Source of the DNA: Dichomitus squalens LYAD-421 SS1
Lineage: Eukaryota > Basidiomycota > Agaricomycetes > Polyporales > Polyporaceae
Assembly (NCBI RefSeq): GCF_000275845.1
Contig: NW_006766963.1
Coordinates: 41,819-105,818, forward strand
Direction: 5' to 3'
DNA: 64,000 nt
The notes under the pieces are model-generated. The model searched no databases, had not been told where the DNA came from, and saw only the letters and a list, made by a program, of their open reading frames with translations. This document shows, in pieces, positions 21,777 to 33,250 of this stretch. The stretch's first letter is position 1. Every line of letters starts with the position of its first letter. The position numbers and the translations under genes were made by a program.

Positions 21777-24700
21777 CTATGAAGCCGCAGAAGGCTGCTG
21801 GGATTCGTGTGTTTGCTGCAGCCCTCGTCTTCGACGCTCCTCCGCGATGCTGAGCATGCTCTTCAGACTCTTCTCGAGCACCGGTTTTGTGAGAACGCTG
21901 AAACAAGCCCCGCATCAGCAACTGGCCTGCAACAGGATGGATGGAGTACGCACTGATCTACCCCCGCATTCACATACTCCTGCTGGTCGCTCAGCAGCGC
22001 GTTCCCAGTAACTCCAACCACGAAATCCTTCCGATTCAGCGCCCTCAGCTTCGCAACCGCATCCAGCCCCGACAGCACCGGCATCTGGTTGTCCAAGAAC
22101 ACGACCGCAAACCGGTACTCGTTCTCGTTCGCCCCCACACCGTCCAGCGACAGCCCGCCCGAGCCCGTGTCTTCCGACGACGGCGTCTCGCGCTGCGTCG
22201 TCCCGTGCAAGATAAGGTCCAGCGCGACCTCGCCGTTCTCCGCCGTCATCACTTTGCACCCTAATCGGGTGAGCATCCGGCTCATTAGCTTCCGCGTGAG
22301 CGGATCGTCATCGACGACGAGCACGTTCAGCTTCCAGTCGTCCCGCGCGCTCGACCCAGACGTCAATAGTGACGAACCGCCCTGGCCTGGCGGTGTGCCC
22401 GTCCCGGCAGAAGACGTGGGCGAGATGAGCGCGCCGTCGACGGTGAACGCTTGCGGTTTGGGCAGGTGCGTCAGACGCAGCCCGCGCACAGTGTCTGACG
22501 AGTTCTCCGCGGGAGGCCCGGGTCGTTGCGGATGTGGTGGCGAGTCGTCCCCACCTGGAGTCTGCAGCTCTGTTCCTGTCGACGGGTCCCCGATCGTCCG
22601 TGTAAGCGGCCCCTCCGTCGGCTGTGTCGAGATCTCCACGAGCCCAGCTGGGTGTATGCGCGTCTTAGCATCACGCTGCCACCATACACGAACCAAAAAA
22701 GGCGAGCGCACCTTGCTCCATGATACTGTGCAGCGCTGACGAAGAATAGGACTGGTTGAAATTGAGGGATGAGCGGACATGGTCCAGTCCGTCCCGACCC
22801 ACAGCCCCTACCTTGGGCACAGTTGGGTCGTGGTCCCTGTGACTCCCGTACAACGCCCCTCGTGGACTGCCGTACTCGTCGTCGTCGATGTCGGCGGGCA
22901 GATTGAGCGCTGGGAGCGCCTTGCTTCCGACGCCGAGAGCTTCATCGACATACCGTCAGTAAAACCTTGCGGTCAAGACGTGATGCAGGGACTCTACACT
23001 CACGAAGCTCAACCCAGAACGTCGATCCCTCCCCGACCTTGGACTGAACACCAAGACGTCCGCCACTGAGCTTCACGATCTGCCTCACGAGCGCGAGGCC
23101 GAGCCCAGTGCCCTTGCCACCCTGCAGTCGTCCCTGCTCCGTCTGGTTGAAGGCAGCTACTCTCGCGCATCAGTAATGAATGTTTACCTCCGACCCCACC
23201 ACGACGATACGAAACCACTCACAGAATAGCTTGCTCTGCACCATGTCCTTCGGCCTGATGCCGACGCCCGTGTCTTTGACCTCAATCCGGACCACGATCC
23301 ACTCCAGCGGCGGCGCCGGCTTCCCGGTCAGCACGTTGTGCTGGTTCAGGTGCGACTTGGACAGCTTGTGATGCTCGTTCGCGCCCGCGGACCTCGGCTG
23401 GCCCCCACCGCTCTCCTCGTCGTACACGCTCCGCCTCTCCGCCGCATCTCCCTTCTCCGCTCCGTCCCCGTCCCTGTCCCCATCTCCATCACCATCCTCG
23501 TCTTCGTCATCCTCCCCGTCCTCTCCCACCATCGACGAATGCCGCCCGGGAATGACGAGCTTGGTCGTGATAGTAAGCTTCCCGCCCGCAGCCGTGAACT
23601 TGCACGCATTGCTCGCCAAATTCGTGATGATCTGCCGCAGCCGCGTCTCGTCGCCCACGACGATCCCGTCCTCGTCCGGGCTATCCTCAAACTTCCGCCG
23701 AATGTCCTCCTCCGTCTCGCCCATCGCCTCGTACAGCGCCCGGCGCGCGACCTCGTCGATGGAAAGGTCCAGGTCCGTGATGAACTCCAGCCGCCGCGCG
23801 TCCGTCGCCATTCTGAGCGGGATGAAGAGCGAGCGCATGACCTGGTGGAACTTGTACGGCTTCAGCACGGACTCGAACCGCCCGCTGTCCATGCGGTTAC
23901 TGAAAGCGGGAGCGTCAGCTGTCGAAGCGAGCACGCCATCGCGGAGCGGAGCGGAGATAGGACGTACAAATCGAGGACGTCGTTTAGGACTTTGGACATC
24001 ATGCTCAGACTCCCTTCGAGCGCCTTGAACTCAATGTCTTGTGTAACCGCTCCCGAAGCCGCCATGTTCTGGACAGCGAGGACTGCATCAAGCGCGCATA
24101 CATTCCGTTTAGCACAGCCCAATTTATGACGACCAGCAGTGGCAAACACGTACGCGCAGTGTTAAGAGGGACACGGACTTCATGGAAGACGTATGACGTG
24201 AGTCGCCGTTTCGAATCCGACGCCTTGCGTTCGTTGACCTGTGCCTTCTGCGTCGCGCGAAACTGGACCTTGAGCTGATCCCGTAGCGTGTATAATCGTC
24301 TCTCGGCCTGATATCGTCACATCATATCCATGAGCCTTAAACAACCCAAACCAGTCAGGTAGTGTACCTACGTTTTCACGCATATAATGGATATAGAGCA
24401 GGAAGCCCTGGAAGAACGCGAAGTTCATCAAATCTGCGGAAGATTAGGGATTAGAACGACGACTGGCGCAAGATGTTTAGCGTGACGTGCTTCGCACAAA
24501 CGTTGTCTTGTGAGGGACGATGAGTGCAAAAGACCTGCATTCATGTCAATATTGTTCAGGGCACACCAGACGACGTCGAAGACTTACATGATGAAGAAGA
24601 CCAAGGCACCGAGCATGGCAGGGAATCTGTGCAGTTTCAAGCCAAACAGAGCGATGGTCTGCAATGCCGAAGTATAGCTGGCGCGATCACCGTCAAGACG

Positions 24701-26336
24701 ACCTTCGCCATATGATGGTGGACAAGAGACTCACTAGAACAGCGTCAGGTAGTCCTTGTTATTGCAGGTAAATAGCGACCGAGATGGATCGTACTGTCCA
24801 CAGAGGTACCTGCATATGGCGAACGAGTGTGAACTCTCGTTCCACGTTGAGCCTGGAGAGGCATTTGTCACTCACATGAAGAGGATCTGGTATATCGACC
24901 AGATCCAGATAGCGAACACAAGCACGACCTGGTAGATCGTGCTCTTATCTCGTGGCCAGTCATAGATGACCATCGGAGGGATGATGAAGCTGAAAACTGG
25001 GGCGACGCCCCAGTAAAAGATCTTGTCTGCGAGGGTCAGCGGACGGGGGATGAAGCCGATACCAAACGCCCAGTTGACGATGAGGAAGGCTGACGACCAC
25101 AAGGCAAGGTTCTGTTAACCACAAAACGCATAGTGAGTATTATCGAGTTCAGAAGCACGACGAGAGAGCCGGTGAAACATAGAAAGAGAGTAGCCGAGAT
25201 GAGGGAGCGACGTCAAGTGCAAAGCTTGAGCATCTCCAAGCAGTCGGCGAGATGGTCAAATATAGCAACCAGGCTAGCTTTGGCGGCCTGAGAAGAATAT
25301 TCATGATCTCCACAAGTGAGAAAGCAGCGAGAAGATGTGACTAGGCGTGACTGCTATCGCAGGGCCGGCATGCCCGGAATCGATGTCAGAAGTGGTAGAC
25401 AGCATACTCCGCGGCGAGGGGATCTGAGCCAACGATGCCAGCGAATGTTGCACATCCAGGGCTTCTCATGGGGACAGTAGGGAAGCGAACGTGGCATAAC
25501 GAGCCAGGCACTGCGCGCTGCGTCGTTATGACTGCCGCTTCTCTGACAAGGTAAAGCCAGAGGAACGGGAGCATGCAGAGCGCAAACAAGTGCAACTTCG
25601 GGGCCCAGAGGTCGACAAACCAAAAGATGAACCGTACCCAGGACTACTACGGAATTCGAGGACTCACCTTTCGCAAAAACCAGTTCTCCTTGATATAATG
25701 CATCTCCGACTTCTCGTCCATAAACCTCGTGCTGAAGAACGAGTGCACAAGCGGCCACAGCCGCCAGCGGACGAAAATGAGCGGTCTGCACACGCCCCAG
25801 AAGCCCTCGGGGTGGATCGCGAACGAGTCGCGGTCGGTGTTCGTCCCGCCCAAATGATTGCTGCCCGTCTTCTCCGGGGTGCCGCCATGCTCCGAATGGG
25901 TGACCGAGCTGCTCTTGATCTCGTCGGACCACTCGCGGTCGACGACGACCTCGTCGACCCTGTCCTCTACCTGCTCCTCTCCGCCCCCGGCCTGGCCGTC
26001 CTGGCGGGAGCGCGGGTAGCCCGAGCTTTCTCCCACGCTGTCGTCGAAGTTGGACGAGCTCGAGGGCGCGGTGCCCGAGCCAAGTTTGCGCACAAAGCGG
26101 TCCCAGTGGACGCGGAGGCCGCCCGAGATGCGTGCGTTCTTCTTCATGCGCAGGCGGCGGTCGTTCGATGGGTGGTTGGCGGGGTACGAGACGGGGGGCG
26201 GGAGCCCGTCTGAGGGGAGCCGGAGGCTCGTTCGGGGCTTCTCTGTGGCCATGAAGGAGGAGGTCAGGTCATCGCGCTTGGTGGACGTCGCACTGGCGGT
26301 CCAGGAGGCAAAAGAGTTGCCCGAGCGAAAAAGCAT
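21777..26336 (-). CDS. Membrane-bound hybrid histidine kinase with C-terminal receiver domain
   Basis: Two-component sensor: autophosphorylates on His, then passes phosphate to its own receiver Asp (family knowledge). From the N-terminus (ATG 26336, or in-frame 26252): a cytosolic part of about 220 residues, several membrane segments (LALWSSAFLIVNWAFGIGF, VVLVFAIWIWSIYQILFM, FAFFQGFLLYIHYM) and a linker helix. Then HisKA with YVFHEVRVPLNTALLAVQN (His codon 24182-24184) and an HATPase with N-box NLASNACKF, DTGVGI and GKGTGLGLALV. A Ser/Pro linker leads to a receiver with VVDDDPLTRK, FLDNQMP (Asp codon 22091-22093) and VLTKPV. Stop at 21777-21779. Most introns are 50-100 bp, but the first (25112-25667) is 556 bp. 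At 24430-24590 my exons do not join in phase, so a splice site is missed or a base is wrong. An acidic Gly-Asp-rich insert splits the HATPase domain. Confidence 0.9.
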
Positions 26337-27163
26337 GGGATCGGAGTTTCAGCTCAACACAACACTTGTGCTCCGGAAAAGACCTTGTCCGGTACACACG
26401 CACGCACGGAAAAGTCGAGGAGGAAGGAGGTGAAGACCAGACCAAGCCCCGTACAGACGGCCGGGGGCAGATGCCAGTGGGTTGGGCGGTCAGCGACGGA
26501 CGACGAGCGACGAGCAAGCAGAGTATGGCGGCGAGGACGAGGAAGGGGAGAAAGCGTGTTAAGCTTTGGAACCGAGGATATTGAGTGACAGAACAGTGAC
26601 CATAAACGGACTCGATCAGTCCCGTCCAATACCCACGGCGCCTCTGCGGCTGTGTGCCTCCCTGACGTCATGTCCGTCCCTGCGCTCGACTCGCGATCGC
26701 GCCTGATCGCGCAGTCCTGCAGCGGCCAGCGGCGGCATCCCACTCGCTCCGCCTGCCAGCCGGCCGCCACACGGCCCCTTCGAGTGCGCCGTCGGGCCAG
26801 CCATGGCCCGCTTTCCTCGGGCCGTAGGTTATCCCCCGGCCGGCTGACGGCGGAAGCAGTTGAGGCCTGGGCCCTGGCCGACCACTCCGCCCACTCGCCG
26901 TGAATACGAAGTCTCTCTTTTGGTGACTTTACACAAGTCGCCGCTACTCGTGTGCTGCTGGCGGGCACCATGATGCAGGGTCGCCTTGACGGCGTGGCTC
27001 AAGCCTGCGCATCTGTCACCTCCTCCGCACGTCTATTCACCAGGACGAGACCGGCCGAGACGCCAACAGGTACTTATGAGAGGCTCGTTCTCCCTTTCAG
27101 CCACGCGCGTCCGTCACCACCTACAGTATCTGAGCGCCTCTTCGACCACGCCCCGCGGTACGC
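26337..27163. other. Intergenic region between NAA10 and the histidine kinase
   Basis: About 830 bp holding the 3' end of NAA10 and the upstream region of the histidine kinase, both on the minus strand. GC-rich around 26640-26880. No gene seen. Confidence 0.4.
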
Positions 27164-28083
27164 TCATACCTCGTCCTTCTTCAGGACACACCGCATCACA
27201 TACGCATCTTCCCCATCCGCATCTACAGCACCCGGAACAGAATAGGTACATCAGTACTCAGGACGTGGCCCAGCAAAAGGCAGCGACGAGCGGTTCTAAC
27301 ACGTACAGTAGCCCTTCTCCGTCTCCTGCACCCGAAAGCCGAGCGTGTCCCGGTACAGCCCGATCGCTGCCCGGTTCGACTTCCGGACGTGCAGCATCAC
27401 GTACCCGGCGTTGTACACCTCCGCCATCGCCCGCTCTAAGTATGTTCAACAAGTCAGAAGTCAGAGGTCAGAAGTCAGGACGCGACATGATGCCTGCGAC
27501 CTCGTGGCGATTGCAAGGCGCACGTACGGGACTGCAGCATGAGCCGCTTCGCGAGCCCCAGCCTGCGGTACGAGCGCAGGACGGAGATGGAGACGACGTG
27601 CCCGTGCGCCTCCTCGCCTTCGCCGACGTCCTCGTCCCTGTCAACGTTCGATATCTCAATGAGCGTAATCCTTCTCAAACGAAATGAACTCCGGCACCCG
27701 GGCCCGCCGACTCACATCCTCGCGAGTATGTACCCCACGATCCGCCCACCGTCCTCCGCCACGTAAGAGAGCTGCGGGTGCGACAGGAGATAGAAGAGAT
27801 CTGCATGGGGGATCCGCGTGTCAGCCTCAGGCTACGCACGGCTTCCCGTCGAGGCACAGGATCTGGAACATCTCAGCCCAGTGCTAGTGAGTACGAGACG
27901 CATACAGTAGCGCATCGTGTAGTTCTCCGGCAGGTTCTGCAGGTTGCACGCTTGCATCGCGGTGAGGTCCTCGACCTGCGAGCCCAAGCAGATGAACAGG
28001 TGCGCAGTTGAGTGTATGCGCGCGTATACTGTAGCACTGGAGGGGGGCGGGAGACGCACCCGGGCGAGCCGTATGCTCAGCAT
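27164..28083 (-). CDS. NAA10: N-alpha-acetyltransferase 10 (NatA catalytic subunit, ARD1)
   Basis: Catalytic GNAT subunit of NatA, which acetylates the N-termini of nascent proteins at the ribosome together with Naa15 (family knowledge). Exons on minus: 28060-28083, 27906-27975, 27716-27800, 27528-27637, 27307-27435, 27164-27222; all phases join and give 158 residues. Near-universal ARD1 sequences are visible: [52 protein letters not shown] (the acetyl-CoA-binding RxxGxA region), [20 protein letters not shown] and a DAY ending. The C-terminal tail found in animal Naa10 is lacking and the protein stops soon after the GNAT fold (VLKKDEV), a little shorter than many fungal homologues. The intron at 27436-27527 contains a small tandem AGTCAGA-type repeat. 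Confidence 0.95.
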
Positions 28084-29276
28084 CTTGCGAGTGCTATCCG
28101 AAGTCTAACCACAGTGTTCTTAGCCGTTCTGAAGGCTACTCAGCAGAGAAGACGGCGTCGATCAAGGCGATCGCTGCGATGGAGCGTAGAGCGTTTTGTA
28201 ACCGTGTCTTGCGGTCCGGATATAAGGCGAAGATAGCATCCTTCGAGGCGCTGTCGATCGTTTTTCTGCGTGTTGCATCACGCGACGACATGACGGACCT
28301 GAAGAGGTGATACGAAGAGCTGTATTCTCTCTGAGAAGCGCAGAGTCCGACTTGATGATCATCAAATCCTCCGGAGAGGGCGGCGTGGTGCAGGATCTAC
28401 ATGAAATGTCAATAGCTGCCGCGGGAAGCGCCTGAGCTGCCTTATCGGCATCCGTGGCAGCGCCTTCAACTTGGAGGTCAGGCTATAAGAACACATGGTG
28501 GTATGGAGATGAGCCGAGTTCGCGCACGCGGCATATGCGTATGTAACATATGCAGCGCGTCACCCTTCAGTTGTTCATGGCGGGCCCCACTCAAGTAGAC
28601 GACATGAAGCCATAGTGGGCCCGCTACCGCCCCTCTACCGCGCCTCGCATACAACCACCGAGATCATACAAGAATCGACACAGCATGTCTGTGGAAAGAG
28701 GGTAATGTTACAAGTTACATTGGAGCTAGGAGATCAGTACTAGGAGAGTACTGCTCGCCGAATTCTCAGGACATGCCCTCGGAGTGCGAGAAGCCGTCCA
28801 TATGCTCCCGGGTCTCAACACCGCTGCCTTAGCTCCGAGGGCGACCTGTCTCCTCCACTTCCGAAGAAGTCCCTCTGATGGAGGGAACACCCAGGGAGCC
28901 AATACCGCTGTCCAGGATGACCGACGTCACTTGAGGCGACCCATGAAAGCCTTGCGACGCCTGCAGTGGTCCCAACGGCCGCCTGGAGGTTGATGATGGA
29001 GCGCGAGGGGAGGATCTCTGAGGTACCGGATGTGGGTGTTCAAACGTTCAGGACGGATCGGAAGGCGGCCGGAGTGAATGTGGACGCACGCCGTGACTAA
29101 GACGCTGACGGCACTCATTGGAGCGACGTGACGCTGAGTATTTGGTGACCATGATCAAACCGAGGAGCAGTTTCCGTTACGATACTCAGCCTGAGGTCTG
29201 CCGCTTCAAAAGATGAGCTTGCGACGTAAAAGATAGATGTGGTACCTGTAGTACGGACATCAGCAGACATCTACGG
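28084..29276. other. Gene-free stretch upstream of NAA10
   Basis: About 1.2 kb between NAA10 and the hAT-type element. No gene or repeat recognised; it should include the NAA10 promoter at the left end. Confidence 0.4.
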
Positions 29277-29443
29277 AGTACCAATAGTGATGTTCAAGGC
29301 CGGGCTTCAAGCCCTAAAGCCCCGGGTACCCGGCCCTCAAAAGCCCAGCCCAACCCGGCCCTCCGTCGGGCTTTCAGGGCTTGAGGGCTCGGCTTGAGAT
29401 TTGGTAGGCCTGAGCCGGGCCCTCAAGCCCGGGCTTTTGACCC

Positions 29444-29683
29444 GCCTGCGTATTTACTCGAGTATCACTTCAGATGTTAAGAAAGATGTCTGCATGGTAT
29501 GATCAAGGGCTGAATTGACTTCGGAAAAGCACTTTGTGACTCACAGGAAAGAACAACGCAGCTCTACAGGCAGCCGGAGCTCGCGCACTTGGAAATGGGC
29601 GCTAGCACTGCCGGATTTGGTGACTCCGACACTCTCACTCTCTCAGAGCGCGCACTTTCCACGATCTGTTGTCCGAGTCTCAG
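29444..29683 (+). repeat. 240-bp block, first copy, identical to 29903-30142
   Basis: Starts GCCTGCGTATTTACTCG and ends GTCCGAGTCTCAG. By eye it is identical base for base to 29903-30142 (offset 459). The first copy ends exactly at the N run and the second begins exactly after it, so this is most simply one sequence assembled twice across a gap. Confidence 0.9.
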
Positions 29684-29902
29684 NNNNNNNNNNNNNNNNN
29701 NNNNNNNNNNNNNNNNNNNNNNNNNNNNNNNNNNNNNNNNNNNNNNNNNNNNNNNNNNNNNNNNNNNNNNNNNNNNNNNNNNNNNNNNNNNNNNNNNNNN
29801 NNNNNNNNNNNNNNNNNNNNNNNNNNNNNNNNNNNNNNNNNNNNNNNNNNNNNNNNNNNNNNNNNNNNNNNNNNNNNNNNNNNNNNNNNNNNNNNNNNNN
29901 NN
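29684..29902. other. Assembly gap (219 N)
   Basis: A run of undetermined bases inside the hAT-type element. Any apparent reading frame across it is meaningless. Confidence 0.99.
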
Positions 29903-30142
29903 GCCTGCGTATTTACTCGAGTATCACTTCAGATGTTAAGAAAGATGTCTGCATGGTATGATCAAGGGCTGAATTGACTTCGGAAAAGCACTTTGTGACT
30001 CACAGGAAAGAACAACGCAGCTCTACAGGCAGCCGGAGCTCGCGCACTTGGAAATGGGCGCTAGCACTGCCGGATTTGGTGACTCCGACACTCTCACTCT
30101 CTCAGAGCGCGCACTTTCCACGATCTGTTGTCCGAGTCTCAG
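29903..30142 (+). repeat. 240-bp block, second copy
   Basis: Identical to 29444-29683. See that entry; probably an assembly duplication rather than a biological tandem repeat. Confidence 0.9.
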
Positions 30143-30385
30143 CTTCTGCAACATGGTATGCATACTAATATCGAGGTAAGTTCACCATCCATGTACAAAA
30201 AAACAGATTCTCTTCACTGTATGGGGCAGGCGGAAAGCCCGGGCTTAAGCCCGAGCCCAGCCTGGCCCAGCCCGAGCCTGCTACTAGGGCCCGGCTTGAA
30301 GTCTTGGTGAGCCCGAGCCCTCCAAAGCCGGGCCCTAGCCCGGGTATTTGAGCCCAGCCCGGCCCTGCACATCACTAAGTACCAA

Positions 30386-33250
30386 CGGACGCACTGGCCA
30401 TCACGAAGGAGAGCGCTGACGAGACTGCGATCCCCAGCAGCATCCTTGAGACCAAGTCTCGCTGTTTAGATAGGCGCCTCCATGACATCGCGAGGAGGAG
30501 TATGTCTGTCAAAATGGTTGCACTTCGAGAGATGATCGTGACTATACTAGCACATCTTGCACATCAGCGTAGCAGAGGATAAGGGCCAGGTTGTCACGTA
30601 CTTCTGAAGGCAAACATGTCGTTCTACATGCCTCTGTAGTGGTGTCCTGAGCAGAGACGGGGTACGTATACGATGTAAGCTCTCCCAGCCCGTTGGCAAA
30701 TGGGGTGCTTGTGACCAACACTAGAGCGGAGGTGGCATCCTGAAGTCGTTTTCAACTCGTGAGTATGTACAATAACCGCGCGTAGCCAAAATTTGTGACT
30801 GGAGGTTGATAGACTTGGCAAGTTCGAGGGAAGAGCAATAGGGTGCGGGCAACAAATCCGAATTGTTAACACGTGGATTATTAACAGCTTAATAACCTGT
30901 TAATAAACAGTTAGAAAGGATGAGTCTAGATAGCCATGTCAAGAATTGTTCAAAACAAGGACCAATTTGAGAGTCCTTTTGACTCCGATAACAACAATAG
31001 ACCGCTTTCATTGTGTTTACTGTAGGCCAGAGTAGTGCTGCTGTGAACTGCAAGCTTGGTGCCTCTGATTTATGCAGGCCGCTGGCCAAAGCCGCCAGTG
31101 AGCTTGGTCTGATTAAGATCTCAAAGGGAGAGCGGGACTCGTCGCTACACAGCTCATTGATGTCATGCCTCGTCAGATATACAGTACTTGCAATGGCGAG
31201 GTGTCTCTGAGTTCTAGGGACTCTGTTGGTCGACTGAGATGTTTATTACTCAGGTCAACAACTTGTGAACGTGTGTAGCGCCTGGTTAATTAACCATAAA
31301 TAACACATGTTAACAAGGGGTCCAAGGGGGCGTCCGTTAATAACGGTTCGTTATAAACCATTTTCATTGTTGACCGCACCCTAAAGAGCAACGAAGTTGC
31401 CACGGACGATTGTCCAAATATGTCCAAAGTTGATTGGCGCCAAGGCGCTTGCAGCAGCGCATCGTCTTCGTTCACGGCGATTACTGGTGTCTGAATCACA
31501 ATCTTTGCAGCTCTTCATACTGGCATCGCACTTGACTCTTCGCAAAGGCAGTGAACGCAATTCGATGCGACCAAGATCACGGTTAGCATGCTTACCCCGT
31601 GCAGATGGCTTGGCGTCGCTGATGGGGTTGTGCATGGCCAGACAGCAGCTGTGGGAGTCCGCGAAGCGCGGCCGTTCAGTCAAGAAGGTAAGTTTGCTAG
31701 CAGCAGCCTAGTGAATTTGGAAATGGCGTGCCCAGTGTGACTATTCCTGGGGTTTCCAGGGCCTATGAATATAAGCAGCAAGCGTAGCTCCTTTTGGGAG
31801 GTGAGAATCACTATGGGCCTGGCGCCCCCGGAAAACCCCCGGTTCGACAAGGCAAAAAGTGCGTTCAACGGTCGCACCGTGGAAATGGGATCTCACCGTT
31901 GAATATCACCCGTCAGTTATCCGCGGCGGCAACGTGTTTTTACATCCGTAGAGATTTACCACCTGAGACGCCAAGCTGAACGGGGTTATTCCACGGTTGC
32001 TCTCGGTGTCCGCAAACAAGTCTGCATGTGCCGGCCCTAAACATGGGCGCCAAATGCCAGTCGCTCTGATTCTGACCATTCTCTCGTCTGCATCGACATT
32101 CTCCTGTTGCTTGTGACATCTGACTTTCATGGAACTATTTTAGGGTGCGTTGGGTACATGACTGCTGTCGTGTCTACATTTCTTGGTCCCCTTTATCACC
32201 GTTCCTGGGGTGTGCATACAGTACCAGAGTCGTCGGGCAGAGCCCAGTGATGGACGGTCAGCATAAGGTAAGTCGCAATCTTCAGAGTTGTGAGTTTCTC
32301 AGGTAAGTCCAGCTATGTTGTTTGGCCATTCTGGCAAAGATGTCGATCAGGTAAGTCACTCTTCTCAAATATCTGCATTCTCCCCGGTGAGTATTTGCTG
32401 CTCTTCCCTGAATATCTGACTCCGTCTACCCAAACTCCCATATGTGTCCTTAGTTTTGGCGTGGATGTACTGCAGGAGTGGCAAGGGTCAAAAGGACGTG
32501 GTCGTTGAGAGTACCAGAGGGTCTCGAGCTTGCATAGTTTATATTGATATCCCTACCTGTACTATGTACTCAGCATGCCGTAATGCGACCATAACACTGC
32601 AATCTGCAGTGTGTTTAGCTACACTCTTGTACTGCATCATAAGTGATTCCCTATTGATTTCCAGCTGGCGCAAGCGAAGATCCGGCACCCGGAAACCGTG
32701 CAAATTCCCATGTTTTACAGGTGTAAATCCCGCCCTTCCGACCCGCTGTCTAACCGAGGTTTTTCTCCTGTCTGAGACCACGCCAGATTGACCGTGGAAA
32801 GCCGTCATCTTGACGCGCTTTTTGCTCGTCCATAAACCGGTGTTCGACCAGGGTTTTCTGCTCCATTTCCTTGGCCGGACCGCACTATTTCCTCGGTTTT
32901 CCCCTGTGGGTTTTGCACAGTCCCGGGCGCCATAGTGAATGCACTCGTTTTACTATTCTTCGCTTGTATGGAGGCCGAGCTTACTACATCTGCCAAACTC
33001 ATATCTTGATAGATTTGAGATATTACGAATACACAGCCGCGTATGGTATTTTCTTGCAGACGTGCCATAATCTCCCACTCTCCCCGGTGTCTCCTCTGGT
33101 GCGATCGAACTGTACAGGTGAGCGAACATACTGTACCAAGACCCCGTCCAACTAAACCTCAAGTCGTTCGGTGACGATAGCATAACAAGCCCCGCTGTCA
33201 ACCGCATCACTGGTTGGCAAGAGCTCAGCTCATATGTTCCTCGATGTTTA
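30386..33250. other. Gene-poor stretch with AT-rich inverted termini
   Basis: About 2.9 kb without a recognisable protein. TTGTTAACACGTG at 30863-30875 and its near reverse complement CACATGTTAACAA at 31304-31316 bound about 450 bp and are followed inward by further TTAATAA-rich sequence, perhaps an old foldback element. I found no clear target duplication. Short GTAAGT-like motifs recur near 32270-32400 with no exon I can name. Confidence 0.35.

Larger units (their letters stand above)
29277..30385. mobile_element. Non-autonomous hAT-type transposon with 8-bp target duplication
   Basis: Identical 8-bp direct repeats AGTACCAA at 29277-29284 and 30378-30385 flank an element (29285-30377) whose ends are inverted repeats. 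Left TAGTGATGTTCAAGGCCGGG; right, reverse complemented, TAGTGATGTGCAGGGCCGGG; 2 mismatches in 22. The TAGTG start and 8-bp duplication are hAT hallmarks. Just inside each end lies a 130-150 bp array of short GGGCTT / CCCGGGC units in both orientations, like hAT subterminal transposase-binding repeats. No transposase is encoded. The assembled length of 1093 bp is inflated by a gap and a duplicated block; without them the element would be about 634 bp. Confidence 0.85.

Noticed and set aside
23338..24129. Long plus-strand open frame of 263 codons opposite the histidine kinase
   Set aside because: It is the antisense shadow of the GC-rich HATPase coding exon, rich in Arg/Pro/Leu with no family likeness.
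29515..29977. Open frames spanning the run of N
   Set aside because: They run across undetermined bases inside a transposon and duplicated assembly sequence; not evidence of a gene.
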